This document shows, piece by piece, positions 34,401 to 45,688 of a DNA stretch of 64,000 bases. The position numbers and the translations under genes were made by a program. The notes under the pieces are model-generated. The model searched no databases and had not been told where the DNA came from. It saw only the letters and a list, made by a program, of their open reading frames with translations. Within the stretch, counting starts at the first letter, position 1. Every line of letters starts with the position of its first letter. The stretch is from Ostrinia nubilalis (lineage: Eukaryota > Arthropoda > Insecta > Lepidoptera > Crambidae): contig NW_026973572.1 in assembly GCF_963855985.1 (NCBI RefSeq), forward strand, positions 1 through 64,000. The letters run 5' to 3'.

Positions 34401-35164
34401 AAACTACAAGCGTAAGTACTTTATGCATCAATTCAGAAAACATATTCGATTTTGATAGATTCTCATCTTTCAATAGATTAAAACGTACGGGGGCCTACTT
34501 ACTTAGATTTATTTATAACGCGCGTAATAAACAGCTGAGGCGAACCGGTTCCTTATCTGCGGCTGAGTTGAGCGAGTCGCAGCAAATGTTGTGTCGATTC
34601 GCACAGATGCAATCGTTTCCCTCGCTTTATAACAACTTACTCAAAGGATTGCCGTTAGAAAAATGCAAGGAATCTAATAAAGTTATCGGTTTAAATGTAT
34701 TTTTAGACAGTTCTAAAGTAATTCGTGTTGGCGGGCGACTTTGTAATGCGACCAACTTTGAGTTTGATAAACAACATCCGATGTTGTTGTGTAGCAAAAG
34801 TCGATTTACAATACTTTTGTTTGAATATCAACATAAAACGTTACTTCATGCGGGACCTCAACTCATGTTGAGCACTATCCGTGAAAGTTGGTGGCCGCTA
34901 GCAGGTAGAAATCTTGCCAGGAAGGTAGTACATCAGTGTGTAACGTGCGTTCGTATGAAAGGCAATGTTTTCAAACCTATAATGGGAAATTTACCCGTGG
35001 GAACGATTAGAGTCAGGTTTTCCTTTTTTACGTACTGGCGTAGATTATGCCGGGCCAGTCTTTATACTCAATCGCAAAGGGCGAGGTGCAAAATTAATGA
35101 AAGGTTATATCTGCCTATTTATTTGTTTTGTAACACGATGCATTCACTTGGAACTCGTAAGTAG
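31451..35164 (+). CDS. BEL/Pao Gag-protease-(no RT)-RNase H polyprotein, BEL-A copy 2
   Basis: It is identical in length to copy 1. The only residue difference I see is L-L-I-T-K against L-L-I-R-K in the Gag domain (base 32202, C for G at 16717). It shows the same RT deletion junction and the same frame break before the integrase core. Confidence 0.88.
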   Translation: MSEDSDRSKLNVPKSREGSHSPSRELKLTVSDLKKQRGILKGRVTSFENYILKFQNLVITKCQAVELNLRILKLESVIDEFYKIQDKIEQFCDDNDLSINIEYRESFEEQYFRSVSVAKVIIEDQSNNQNSVNTQVSSDKDASLQIKLPDIKLPSFSGSYDDWLEFKNSYLTMIHVRADLNAIHKFHCLRSSLSGGALQVISALEFTAENYTHAWELLHNRFQNDRLLVHNHVKALFSIPNINKESPLLITKLIDSILRNLRSLKSLGEPTESWDTLIIYLIVCKLDSSTEREWETYKGTLISGFQGQEIKRKLILNDLLTFLRNRADLLEMVNVSSNANSAHSFHKPPNSHYNKYHSKQFHDSKPQVAQIHTQSYVATNNGKTTKRNRCCEMCRGNHALYMCSMFLNLSIEDRYKLVNEKKLCHNCLRGGHSITNCYFGPCQQCKCKHNSLLHKELKENTMCNVNSESSTSQIKSTVMHSSLGSHCHDNLNTAQLTTQTKQVLLPTALVEVIDENNMRHTARALLDSGSQHCFVSEAFCKRINYTNYIQSIVQISGVGQSVTQSNKLCDLNIRSKLNDFYTLIRCYVLPCNITSFLPTMNINVESIRIPENIQLADPTHNIPSEVDLLIGVDVFWDLLNENKIRLASGLYLQDSKLGWVISGPIYTNKLQSKNNTVRCNFIQNVGIDLQLKKFWELEELSKKHTLTNSERECEEIFINTTKRELDGRFSVRIPLKDSADSLGDSYTTAYKRFIALERKLKTKLWLCKLDWDDPVPNDVSIKFTNFVDSIKKYLYEIKITRFIRSIQTKRLELHIFSDASQEAYGACAYVRLILNDNTTRMNLLCAKSKVAPLKTISIPKLELCGSLIGARLYKNIIDSLSLTFDSVHFWTDSTIVIGWLSMSQHLLKTFVQNRVTEINELTNDTLWFHVESQNNPADLVSRGLNAVELKNNNLWWHGPSYLHCSEWSPSKQPMTYCKDLPETKTTSVSTLCINSENIFDFDRFSSFNRLKRTGAYLLRFIYNARNKQLRRTGSLSAAELSESQQMLCRFAQMQSFPSLYNNLLKGLPLEKCKESNKVIGLNVFLDSSKVIRVGGRLCNATNFEFDKQHPMLLCSKSRFTILLFEYQHKTLLHAGPQLMLSTIRESWWPLAGRNLARKVVHQCVTCVRMKGNVFKPIMGNLPVGTIRVRFSFFTYWRRLCRASLYTQSQRARCKINERLYLPIYLFCNTMHSLGTRK

Positions 35165-35969
35165 CTTATCAACAGCTGATTATATTTTAGTTTTAAAACG
35201 TTTTATGTCTAGACGAGGGAAACCTCAAGAAATATTTTCCGATAATGGAAAATACTTTGTCGGTGCAGAAAAAGAATTTCCGCTTTATTCTAATATTAAT
35301 TGTAATAAAATAATCGATTTAGCTGCAAATGATGGTATCACATTTAAATTTATTCCTCCCTATTCTGCTCATTTTGGGGGACTTTGGGAAGCAGGGGTCA
35401 AATCGTGTAAGCATCACCTGAGACGCATACTAGGCAATGCTAATTTAACATACGAGGAGTTTAGCACGGTATTAGCACAAATCGAAGCCGTCCTGAATTC
35501 CCGTCCTTTGTCATGTTTATCCACAGATCCCTCCGACTACCTTCCCTTAACTCCATCCCACTTCCTCATTGGCCGCCCCCTGACCGCTCCAGCCGCTGTT
35601 GACATCACCGAGGCACAGACTAGACGCCTGACACGCTACGACAGGATCGAACAGCTTCGCCAACACTTCTGGAAGCGCTGGGCCACTGAATATGTCACTG
35701 AGCTTCAAATTCGAACCAAGTGGAAGACAAACACAAATGAAATAAAACTGGATAGTCTAGTTTTAATCAAGGACGATCAACAACCACCACTCAAGTGGAG
35801 ATTGGGAAGAATTGCTGAAATTTTTCCCGGCAAAGATGGAGTTGCACGCGTCGCAAGCATTCGAACATCGACTGGAATAGTGAAGCGGGCGTTTTCAAAA
35901 CTTTGTCCTCTTCCGCTTCCTACAACAAATGAAAATGAAGATTGCATCGCTTCCATCAACAATCAATGA
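35026..35969 (+). pseudogene. BEL-A copy 2 integrase core, out of frame
   Basis: Identical to copy 1, including the upstream frame break. The three catalytic acidic positions are all present. The open frame from its first Met starts at 35097. Confidence 0.82.
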
Positions 35970-36045
35970 AACTAAACGAAGACCGAAGAACCTACTACCG
36001 GACTACATTTTGAAAGTCAATCATGAGCTTTCAAGGCTGGCGGTA

Positions 36046-36310
36046 TGTTAGCGCAATCTATGGGCGCAAGAAAACAACTCATGACGTCAAAGGCGCGGAA
36101 CCAGAGTGAAGATCGCAGCTAACTTCGCGCCGCGCCGGCCCTCCTGTCAACTTAAATCGAACGTTTCTAACACTCGACAATTTGATCTCGTTGCATACAG
36201 TCTGTAAACCTATCACTTTAAATAAACGTTAAAACCGTAATTTCAATAATAATTAGTCATTGAAGAGACCCTTATTCCAACATTATATTCGAAAGTCTGA
36301 GCTCGAAACA
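36046..36310 (+). repeat. BEL-A copy 2 3' LTR
   Basis: 265 bp, identical to the copy 1 3' LTR including A at position 10. Confidence 0.9.
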
Positions 36311-36315
36311 TATAG

Positions 36316-37132
36316 AAATTATTAACATTAACCAGATGCCTATTCTGAGTATGGTAATTTAAATAATTAAAGTAGTAAACTAGAAATAATAATAACAAGT
36401 GCAATACATTCTATTATTGTATTAAATAAATATTTTAAGTAATAATTGAATACTCGTAATAACAAAGTAAACAATAGACTCGTTTAATTAGTTCATTGGT
36501 TAATTGTAAACAAAAGGTCAAAGGTATCTTAATAACATTGTTTCAAAACTAAGTTAATTAAAATTAGCGTTTAATTTTTTTTTTTTTTTTAATTTATTTA
36601 ACAACTTAAAGACAGTTACATTGAGACAATTACATTTAGATAGCTTTAAAAACCACTAGGGTTTGATGTAAAGCTAACGAGTTTGCAGTGGGTACATTCA
36701 CAATTTCACATACAATTACATAATACAGCATTACATACAATTACATAATTAGTTCATTGTAAGCAAAATAAAATTAAAGGTATCTTAATAACATTGTTTC
36801 AAAACTAAGTTAGCTAAAATTAGCGTTTAATTAGTTCATTGTAAGAAAAAAAAAAAAATAATTAAGGGTATCTTAATAACATTGTTTCAAGACCAAGTTA
36901 GCTAATATTGTTATAAGTAAATAATTAATGTCCCGTCATGTTTTAAATAAAGAGTTATTATTGGGCTAATGATCAAGCACAAGTTCAGTCATGTTTTATA
37001 TTTTAATTTATACTCGTTATGAAATTGCCCAAAAATAACTTATTATTGACACGAATTTTAGTTGTTCTTAAAGAACCTTTATGTACCAGACTTATGATTT
37101 TTCCAGGTAAAAATCTCCAAAACAAGGGAGGA
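36316..37132 (+). other. Gypsy unit 3 3' noncoding region and polypurine tract
   Basis: It continues the type A unit (AATTAAAGTAG, GCAATACATTC as in unit 1). The 87-bp repeats and the CAAGGGAGGA tract lie immediately before LTR 4. Homopolymer lengths differ by a base or two from unit 1. Confidence 0.65.
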
Positions 37133-38435
37133 TGTGACGCGCCCCGCGACGCATCGACAGCCTTAGCACCCAGCGCGGAGATTTTGACAACCCTACGGCT
37201 GCGCGGCCGCACGCCGCCGCACGGACCGAGCTAATATAAGAGACGGCGGCGACCGCGGGCGCCTAGCCCCCTATCCGTCCCCCGGACACGGCCTGAGCCG
37301 AGGTCCGAGCCTACCGTGGCGCCCTCAGGCCGCGTCCGTAGTCCCCTCGATCGGGCCCACTAGAGTGAGCCCGCCGTAGGCTGGACTTGGGTCCAACACC
37401 GCGGTGGGCAACCCTCTAGTTGGGTTCGCCACTGATCGGGCGCCTTATGCGCTCGATACGGCCCGATCGCGAACGTCGGTCTGCGACCGACGCGGACGAG
37501 CCTGGGCTTCGCTACGCGAAGCCCACACTCGGCCTCGTCGGCACGCGCACCGACGATCGCCAAACGGCTAGAGTACCTTCTGTACTCGCCACTCTGCCCG
37601 GTGAAGCTGGAAAAGCTCCTCAAGCTACCAGCGCGCGTCCCTTCAAAAAAAAAAAAAAAAAGGGCGCCTAGCATTCGCTCGGGAGCCATTGCAACAGCCA
37701 GACGTTCGCGCGCGCGTCTATCGTTCCCTCGGCTGCATTGCACAGAGTCCCTAGCGAATAGCTATCCAGATTGTTCCCACTAACCTTGACTGTTCGACTC
37801 TGGCTTGATTCGATACCTCGATAACTCGGTCGGTGATCTAATTGTCGATTCGAGACGTTCTATCGTTGATAGCCTACCGGTTCTCGTCCTTACCGAGTAG
37901 TGCATGCGATACTCATTCCCGACCTGCGGTAGCAATCCTGCTGCCACCCTTCCTGAACTTCACACCCCCTCGCCACGTAGGTCCAACGCCTTTCCCCTGT
38001 GGTCGCGCTCACCTGAGGGCTTCGGCCTCTGGCTCGAGCTAATCGGATCACATCCTACCCCCCTAGTTATAAGTATCCAGACTAACACTCGCTAAACCTC
38101 GCACAGGGCGCCGCCCCTCTCGCGGATACGTAAACTAGTCTCGGGACGCGAACCGGGCGCGTCGCTATCCCTCTTGTCATAGTAGATTTGCAATTGTGGA
38201 ATAACTTGCTCATTATTTAAATAATAGTAATTTAGAATCAGTGAAACTAGAATAAGTAAACTATTGTGGAACCTGAATTATAAAGTGCCATTGTGTTATT
38301 GATTGTGCGTTTCCTTGGTCGAATACCCCTGTAGGCATCCTGGATAGGTACACATCCCTCATCGCAGAAGGCGAACTGGGACTTAGTACTAAACAGCGGG
38401 GTGTCAGACTGAGCTAGCTAAGACGCCCCGTTGCA
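37133..38435 (+). repeat. Gypsy LTR 4, shared by units 3 and 4
   Basis: A full LTR. It has G in CTATTGTGG near 38263, like LTR 2, the other LTR that follows a BEL-A-bearing unit. Confidence 0.87.
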
Positions 38436-38544
38436 ATGGCGCCCAACTAAATAACCCACGGAACCTACAGGGACCACCAGATCGCTAGACACAAGCGAAA
38501 GACCAAAAGGAAAGCAAAACTTCGCACCAAATTGATAATCACAC

Positions 38545-40176
38545 ATGTCAGAACCGACATCTTGGATATACAAACTCAAGAAGACAGAACTTGAGAACGA
38601 GTGCAAAAGAAGAAACATAAAAACGGAGAACAGAACCGTACAAGAACTGAGACAGAATCTCACAGAAGTACTCAGAACCAAGCAATCCCGTCAACCAATC
38701 CAGTCCGCCAGTAAATCCGCCGAAGACAGTGAGTCAGAAACCGATTTCGAAGACACAGAGATGCACCAAGAACCAAACATGTCGTACACCATAGATCAGA
38801 CTGAAAGCATAACGGCAAGATGGAACATAAGTTTTGACACATGCAACGACCCAGTGGAGTTTTTAGAGCAACTGGACGAACTAATGTCATCGGGCGAGGT
38901 CAAGCCAGATAAAGTGCTCAAAGTGCTACCCAGATTCCTGAAAGGTAAAGCTGTGCTGTGGTATAGAAATAATAAAAACTCGTTCACTACATGGAACGAA
39001 TTCATAGAACTCTTCACGTTGACATTTGTGAGCCGTGACAGTGACCTGTTAGCTAAAATAGTGAATTATAGGCAACATCACCGCCAAAAATTCACAGACT
39101 ACCTCATTGAAATACAAACACTCATGCGCAGATACGCAAAAATGTCAAAAGAGGAAGAAATAACTAGAATCTACGAAAACATGAACGCAAAATACAAGTA
39201 CTATATCAAGAAATCAGAAGCAGACTCGGTAAGCAAATTAATACAACTGGCAAACGACTATGAAAATGTCACAGCAGAACGTCAAACTAGCTTCACAGAA
39301 CGAGAACCACGAAATAACTACCACGAAACAAGCACAAATCAAGGACACAAGGAGACGGCATCATACATACACAATTACAACACAAATACTTGCTGCTGGA
39401 GCTGTGGAAAACACGGGCATTCCATGAAAGATTGCAGAAGTAAGAAAGTACTATTTTGTAACGGTTGTGGCAAGATCGGCAAAATGAGTAAACAGTGTTG
39501 TAAGAAAACAAGTGAGTACACACAGTCCATGACAATAAACACAAGTCCGCAAATTAAAGATAACCGTCCCTTCGTAGATGTATCGATACTAGGCGAAAAA
39601 TATCAAGCACTCGTAGACACCGGCGCCACAAGATCATACATCAACGACCAAGTGTACAAGAAATTCGTAAAAAGAAACCTGAAACCGAAAACAGTAAGCA
39701 TAACAGCTAGCATGACAGATGGGAATACAACTCGAATAAAAGAAGAACTAGACTTGCAAATAAATATAAAGGGAAAAACAATCGACCACCAAGTGTTATA
39801 TCATCCACAAATCACAAGTATACTGATCGGCATGGACATATTGAATAAAATAGGAGCCAAAATAGAATGGCCTAAAGATAGTATCAAACAAGCGGAACAA
39901 GTGGGAACAACGTCAAGAAAAACTACAGAAGTCAACATCGTACCTACATACGAAATGGCCGAAACACCGACAAGTAAGAAAAAACACAAGATCAAACTCG
40001 CACACGAAAAACCAATCAAGAAAAAAGACTATTCACAGAACCCTAAAAGTCAAGAAGTAATAAATAAACACGTAACACGCTTAAAACAAGAAACAAAAGA
40101 AGACTGGATCCAAAAGAAAATTCAAGAAATACAAAAAACCGGAAATAAGGACTATAAAATATCAAACTGCAAATAA
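38545..40176 (+). CDS. Gypsy Gag-protease polyprotein, unit 4
   Basis: I see no residue difference from units 2, 3 and 5. All domains are intact and the same TAA ends the frame. Confidence 0.88.
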   Translation: MSEPTSWIYKLKKTELENECKRRNIKTENRTVQELRQNLTEVLRTKQSRQPIQSASKSAEDSESETDFEDTEMHQEPNMSYTIDQTESITARWNISFDTCNDPVEFLEQLDELMSSGEVKPDKVLKVLPRFLKGKAVLWYRNNKNSFTTWNEFIELFTLTFVSRDSDLLAKIVNYRQHHRQKFTDYLIEIQTLMRRYAKMSKEEEITRIYENMNAKYKYYIKKSEADSVSKLIQLANDYENVTAERQTSFTEREPRNNYHETSTNQGHKETASYIHNYNTNTCCWSCGKHGHSMKDCRSKKVLFCNGCGKIGKMSKQCCKKTSEYTQSMTINTSPQIKDNRPFVDVSILGEKYQALVDTGATRSYINDQVYKKFVKRNLKPKTVSITASMTDGNTTRIKEELDLQINIKGKTIDHQVLYHPQITSILIGMDILNKIGAKIEWPKDSIKQAEQVGTTSRKTTEVNIVPTYEMAETPTSKKKHKIKLAHEKPIKKKDYSQNPKSQEVINKHVTRLKQETKEDWIQKKIQEIQKTGNKDYKISNCK

Positions 40177-40674
40177 TACAAGAAAATAATAAACCACGCA
40201 TACGGACCAAGAACAGAAACATCAACAGACTGGAAATTATGCATAAACAACAATGAAAAAGACCAGATTCTAAAAGAAAACCACGATACACCAACCGCAG
40301 GCCATCTAGGAACAGCGAAAACACTGAACAAAATATCACAGAGATATTATTGGCCCGGTATGTACAGAGATGTGTCAACGTACGTCAAGAACTGCAAAAC
40401 CTGTCAAGTCAACAACGCACGCAAACCCTGGAGCGTGGCATCTACAGACCCAAGTAAACCACTACCCAGATCATCAAACCGGTCCACAGACTGGACTGAA
40501 ATCCTCGATGTCGACACCGTCGACCACCCACAAGACCTGGACTGGAGCGAGTCCGGCCCTGGAGAGGAGCCGACCCGAGCTGAGGACCAGACCAAGAGGC
40601 GGCCGGGGAGAAAGAAGAGGCGCGGCCAAATCCAAAACCAGCTGAACAAGGCCAGTAACGTTAATTACTCGTAG
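40177..40674 (+). pseudogene. Integrase zinc-finger remnant, unit 4
   Basis: Same frame and same residues as the other units, after the conserved TAA. Confidence 0.8.
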
Positions 40675-42146
40675 CTTAACTTTATACCTAAGTTAGGTTT
40701 CTAATAGATAGATACAAAATAAATAGTAATTGTCTAGTCAGTTCTCGTTAAAGTAAATTCATCAATATTAAAAACAAGTCAATAATGTAAAAGTATTAAT
40801 TAACATTACATAGTAATCCTGTATAATCTAGATCATTCAGTTCTTGAATTTAATCTTGTTAAATATCATATATCAATAACCTATAAATATTAAATAACAT
40901 TACATAGTAGCCCTGTATAATTTAAATCGTTCAATTGTTCTATTTAATCTCATTAAATAACTATTGACGCAAATCACATTGTTATTTACTCGTAACTCGC
41001 AACCTAAACTCACATAAATAACAAACCAGTTTGTTACGCGCCAATAGTACTACCAGTTTCTCGATAACTTTTAAATAGTAAACAAACACTGTAAGAACGA
41101 TTCACCGAGCGAACTCATTTGCATATTATCAGTGAAACGCATTTTTTCTATACGCCACGGGCGATCAACAGCACTCGCTTACTAGATGACTCATAACTAG
41201 ATTTTACCTGCCTAATGTTTGCGCGCCGCGCCAGGCTGCATTCCATTTACGTTAAGATATAATATTATTGTAATTAAAACTTAACCCCTTAACTGCCATT
41301 GTCTTGTATAACTTTTAATAATTATAGAAATTATTAACATTAACCAGATGCCTATTCTGAGTATGGTAATTTAAATAATTAAACTAGTAAACTAGAAATA
41401 ATAATAACAAGTGCAATGCATTCTATTATTGTATTAAATAAATATTTTAAGTAATAATTGAATACTCGTAATAACAAAGTAAACAATAGACTCGTTTAAT
41501 TAGTTCATTGGTTAATTGTAAACAAAAGGTCAAAGGTATCTTAATAACATTGTTTCAAAACTAAGTTAATTAAAATTAGCGTTTAATTTTTTTTTTTTTT
41601 TAATTTATTTAACAACTTAAAGACAGTTACATTGAGACAATTACATTTAGATAGCTTTAAAAACCACTAGGGTTTGATGTAAAGCTAACGAGTTTGCAGT
41701 GGGTACATTCACAATTTCACATACAATTACATAATACAGCATTACATACAATTACATAATTAGTTCATTGTAAGCAAAATAAAATTAAAGGTATCTTAAT
41801 AACATTGTTTCAAAACTAAGTTAGCTAAAATTAGCGTTTAATTAGTTCATTGTAAGCAAAAAAAAAAAAAAATAATTAAGGGTATCTTAATAACATTGTT
41901 TCAAGACCAAGTTAGCTAATATTGTTATAAGTAAATAATTAATGTCCCGTCATGTTTTAAATAAAGAGTTATTATTGGGCTAATGATCAAGCACAAGTTC
42001 AGTCATGTTTTATATTTTAATTTATACTCGTTATGAAATTGCCCAAAAATAACTTATTATTGACACGAATTTTAGTTGTTCTTAAAGAACCTTTATGTAC
42101 CAGACTTATGATTTTTCCAGGTAAAAATCTCCAAAACAAGGGAGGA
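40675..42146 (+). other. Gypsy unit 4 noncoding region (empty BEL-A site)
   Basis: A type B noncoding region matching unit 2 at all marker positions, with the BEL-A target uninterrupted near 41320-41340. Repeats and polypurine tract are as before. Confidence 0.72.
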
Positions 42147-43449
42147 TGTGACGCGCCCCGCGACGCATCGACAGCCTTAGCACCCAGCGCGGAGATTTTG
42201 ACAACCCTACGGCTGCGCGGCCGCACGCCGCCGCACGGACCGAGCTAATATAAGAGACGGCGGCGACCGCGGGCGCCTAGCCCCCTATCCGTCCCCCGGA
42301 CACGGCCTGAGCCGAGGTCCGAGCCTACCGTGGCGCCCTCAGGCCGCGTCCGTAGTCCCCTCGATCGGGCCCACTAGAGTGAGCCCGCCGTAGGCTGGAC
42401 TTGGGTCCAACACCGCGGTGGGCAACCCTCTAGTTGGGTTCGCCACTGATCGGGCGCCTTATGCGCTCGATACGGCCCGATCGCGAACGTCGGTCTGCGA
42501 CCGACGCGGACGAGCCTGGGCTTCGCTACGCGAAGCCCACACTCGGCCTCGTCGGCACGCGCACCGACGATCGCCAAACGGCTAGAGTACCTTCTGTACT
42601 CGCCACTCTGCCCGGTGAAGCTGGAAAAGCTCCTCAAGCTACCAGCGCGCGTCCCTTCAAAAAAAAAAAAAAAAAGGGCGCCTAGCATTCGCTCGGGAGC
42701 CATTGCAACAGCCAGACGTTCGCGCGCGCGTCTATCGTTCCCTCGGCTGCATTGCACAGAGTCCCTAGCGAATAGCTATCCAGATTGTTCCCACTAACCT
42801 TGACTGTTCGACTCTGGCTTGATTCGATACCTCGATAACTCGGTCGGTGATCTAATTGTCGATTCGAGACGTTCTATCGTTGATAGCCTACCGGTTCTCG
42901 TCCTTACCGAGTAGTGCATGCGATACTCATTCCCGACCTGCGGTAGCAATCCTGCTGCCACCCTTCCTGAACTTCACACCCCCTCGCCACGTAGGTCCAA
43001 CGCCTTTCCCCTGTGGTCGCGCTCACCTGAGGGCTTCGGCCTCTGGCTCGAGCTAATCGGATCACATCCTACCCCCCTAGTTATAAGTATCCAGACTAAC
43101 ACTCGCTAAACCTCGCACAGGGCGCCGCCCCTCTCGCGGATACGTAAACTAGTCTCGGGACGCGAACCGGGCGCGTCGCTATCCCTCTTGTCATAGTAGA
43201 TTTGCAATTGTGGAATAACTTGCTCATTATTTAAATAATAGTAATTTAGAATCAGTGAAACTAGAATAAGTAAACTATTATGGAACCTGAATTATAAAGT
43301 GCCATTGTGTTATTGATTGTGCGTTTCCTTGGTCGAATACCCCTGTAGGCATCCTGGATAGGTACACATCCCTCATCGCAGAAGGCGAACTGGGACTTAG
43401 TACTAAACAGCGGGGTGTCAGACTGAGCTAGCTAAGACGCCCCGTTGCA
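42147..43449 (+). repeat. Gypsy LTR 5, shared by units 4 and 5
   Basis: A full LTR with A in CTATTATGG near 43277, like LTR 3. Confidence 0.87.
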
Positions 43450-43558
43450 ATGGCGCCCAACTAAATAACCCACGGAACCTACAGGGACCACCAGATCGCT
43501 AGACACAAGCGAAAGACCAAAAGGAAAGCAAAACTTCGCACCAAATTGATAATCACAC

Positions 43559-45190
43559 ATGTCAGAACCGACATCTTGGATATACAAACTCAAGAAGACA
43601 GAACTTGAGAACGAGTGCAAAAGAAGAAACATAAAAACGGAGAACAGAACCGTACAAGAACTGAGACAGAATCTCACAGAAGTACTCAGAACCAAGCAAT
43701 CCCGTCAACCAATCCAGTCCGCCAGTAAATCCGCCGAAGACAGTGAGTCAGAAACCGATTTCGAAGACACAGAGATGCACCAAGAACCAAACATGTCGTA
43801 CACCATAGATCAGACTGAAAGCATAACGGCAAGATGGAACATAAGTTTTGACACATGCAACGACCCAGTGGAGTTTTTAGAGCAACTGGACGAACTAATG
43901 TCATCGGGCGAGGTCAAGCCAGATAAAGTGCTCAAAGTGCTACCCAGATTCCTGAAAGGTAAAGCTGTGCTGTGGTATAGAAATAATAAAAACTCGTTCA
44001 CTACATGGAACGAATTCATAGAACTCTTCACGTTGACATTTGTGAGCCGTGACAGTGACCTGTTAGCTAAAATAGTGAATTATAGGCAACATCACCGCCA
44101 AAAATTCACAGACTACCTCATTGAAATACAAACACTCATGCGCAGATACGCAAAAATGTCAAAAGAGGAAGAAATAACTAGAATCTACGAAAACATGAAC
44201 GCAAAATACAAGTACTATATCAAGAAATCAGAAGCAGACTCGGTAAGCAAATTAATACAACTGGCAAACGACTATGAAAATGTCACAGCAGAACGTCAAA
44301 CTAGCTTCACAGAACGAGAACCACGAAATAACTACCACGAAACAAGCACAAATCAAGGACACAAGGAGACGGCATCATACATACACAATTACAACACAAA
44401 TACTTGCTGCTGGAGCTGTGGAAAACACGGGCATTCCATGAAAGATTGCAGAAGTAAGAAAGTACTATTTTGTAACGGTTGTGGCAAGATCGGCAAAATG
44501 AGTAAACAGTGTTGTAAGAAAACAAGTGAGTACACACAGTCCATGACAATAAACACAAGTCCGCAAATTAAAGATAACCGTCCCTTCGTAGATGTATCGA
44601 TACTAGGCGAAAAATATCAAGCACTCGTAGACACCGGCGCCACAAGATCATACATCAACGACCAAGTGTACAAGAAATTCGTAAAAAGAAACCTGAAACC
44701 GAAAACAGTAAGCATAACAGCTAGCATGACAGATGGGAATACAACTCGAATAAAAGAAGAACTAGACTTGCAAATAAATATAAAGGGAAAAACAATCGAC
44801 CACCAAGTGTTATATCATCCACAAATCACAAGTATACTGATCGGCATGGACATATTGAATAAAATAGGAGCCAAAATAGAATGGCCTAAAGATAGTATCA
44901 AACAAGCGGAACAAGTGGGAACAACGTCAAGAAAAACTACAGAAGTCAACATCGTACCTACATACGAAATGGCCGAAACACCGACAAGTAAGAAAAAACA
45001 CAAGATCAAACTCGCACACGAAAAACCAATCAAGAAAAAAGACTATTCACAGAACCCTAAAAGTCAAGAAGTAATAAATAAACACGTAACACGCTTAAAA
45101 CAAGAAACAAAAGAAGACTGGATCCAAAAGAAAATTCAAGAAATACAAAAAACCGGAAATAAGGACTATAAAATATCAAACTGCAAATAA
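43559..45190 (+). CDS. Gypsy Gag-protease polyprotein, unit 5
   Basis: 543 residues, no difference seen from units 2-4. This is the last complete Gag-protease of the array. Confidence 0.88.
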   Translation: MSEPTSWIYKLKKTELENECKRRNIKTENRTVQELRQNLTEVLRTKQSRQPIQSASKSAEDSESETDFEDTEMHQEPNMSYTIDQTESITARWNISFDTCNDPVEFLEQLDELMSSGEVKPDKVLKVLPRFLKGKAVLWYRNNKNSFTTWNEFIELFTLTFVSRDSDLLAKIVNYRQHHRQKFTDYLIEIQTLMRRYAKMSKEEEITRIYENMNAKYKYYIKKSEADSVSKLIQLANDYENVTAERQTSFTEREPRNNYHETSTNQGHKETASYIHNYNTNTCCWSCGKHGHSMKDCRSKKVLFCNGCGKIGKMSKQCCKKTSEYTQSMTINTSPQIKDNRPFVDVSILGEKYQALVDTGATRSYINDQVYKKFVKRNLKPKTVSITASMTDGNTTRIKEELDLQINIKGKTIDHQVLYHPQITSILIGMDILNKIGAKIEWPKDSIKQAEQVGTTSRKTTEVNIVPTYEMAETPTSKKKHKIKLAHEKPIKKKDYSQNPKSQEVINKHVTRLKQETKEDWIQKKIQEIQKTGNKDYKISNCK

Positions 45191-45688
45191 TACAAGAAAA
45201 TAATAAACCACGCATACGGACCAAGAACAGAAACATCAACAGACTGGAAATTATGCATAAACAACAATGAAAAAGACCAGATTCTAAAAGAAAACCACGA
45301 TACACCAACCGCAGGCCATCTAGGAACAGCGAAAACACTGAACAAAATATCACAGAGATATTATTGGCCCGGTATGTACAGAGATGTGTCAACGTACGTC
45401 AAGAACTGCAAAACCTGTCAAGTCAACAACGCACGCAAACCCTGGAGCGTGGCATCTACAGACCCAAGTAAACCACTACCCAGATCATCAAACCGGTCCA
45501 CAGACTGGACTGAAATCCTCGATGTCGACACCGTCGACCACCCACAAGACCTGGACTGGAGCGAGTCCGGCCCTGGAGAGGAGCCGACCCGAGCTGAGGA
45601 CCAGACCAAGAGGCGGCCGGGGAGAAAGAAGAGGCGCGGCCAAATCCAAAACCAGCTGAACAAGGCCAGTAACGTTAATTACTCGTAG
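45191..45688 (+). pseudogene. Integrase zinc-finger remnant, unit 5
   Basis: Same as the other four units, after the conserved TAA. Confidence 0.8.

Larger units (their letters stand above)
30855..36310 (+). mobile_element. BEL/Pao element BEL-A, copy 2, in gypsy unit 3
   Basis: The 5,456-bp length equals copy 1, with the same insertion point, the same TATAG duplication (30850-30854, 36311-36315) and the same C/A difference between its LTRs. It is therefore a duplicate of copy 1 made when the array expanded, not a second transposition. Confidence 0.93.

Noticed and set aside
30855..36310. Independent second transposition of BEL-A into the same base
   Set aside because: Identical length, flanking variants and LTR difference show it was copied with the host unit.
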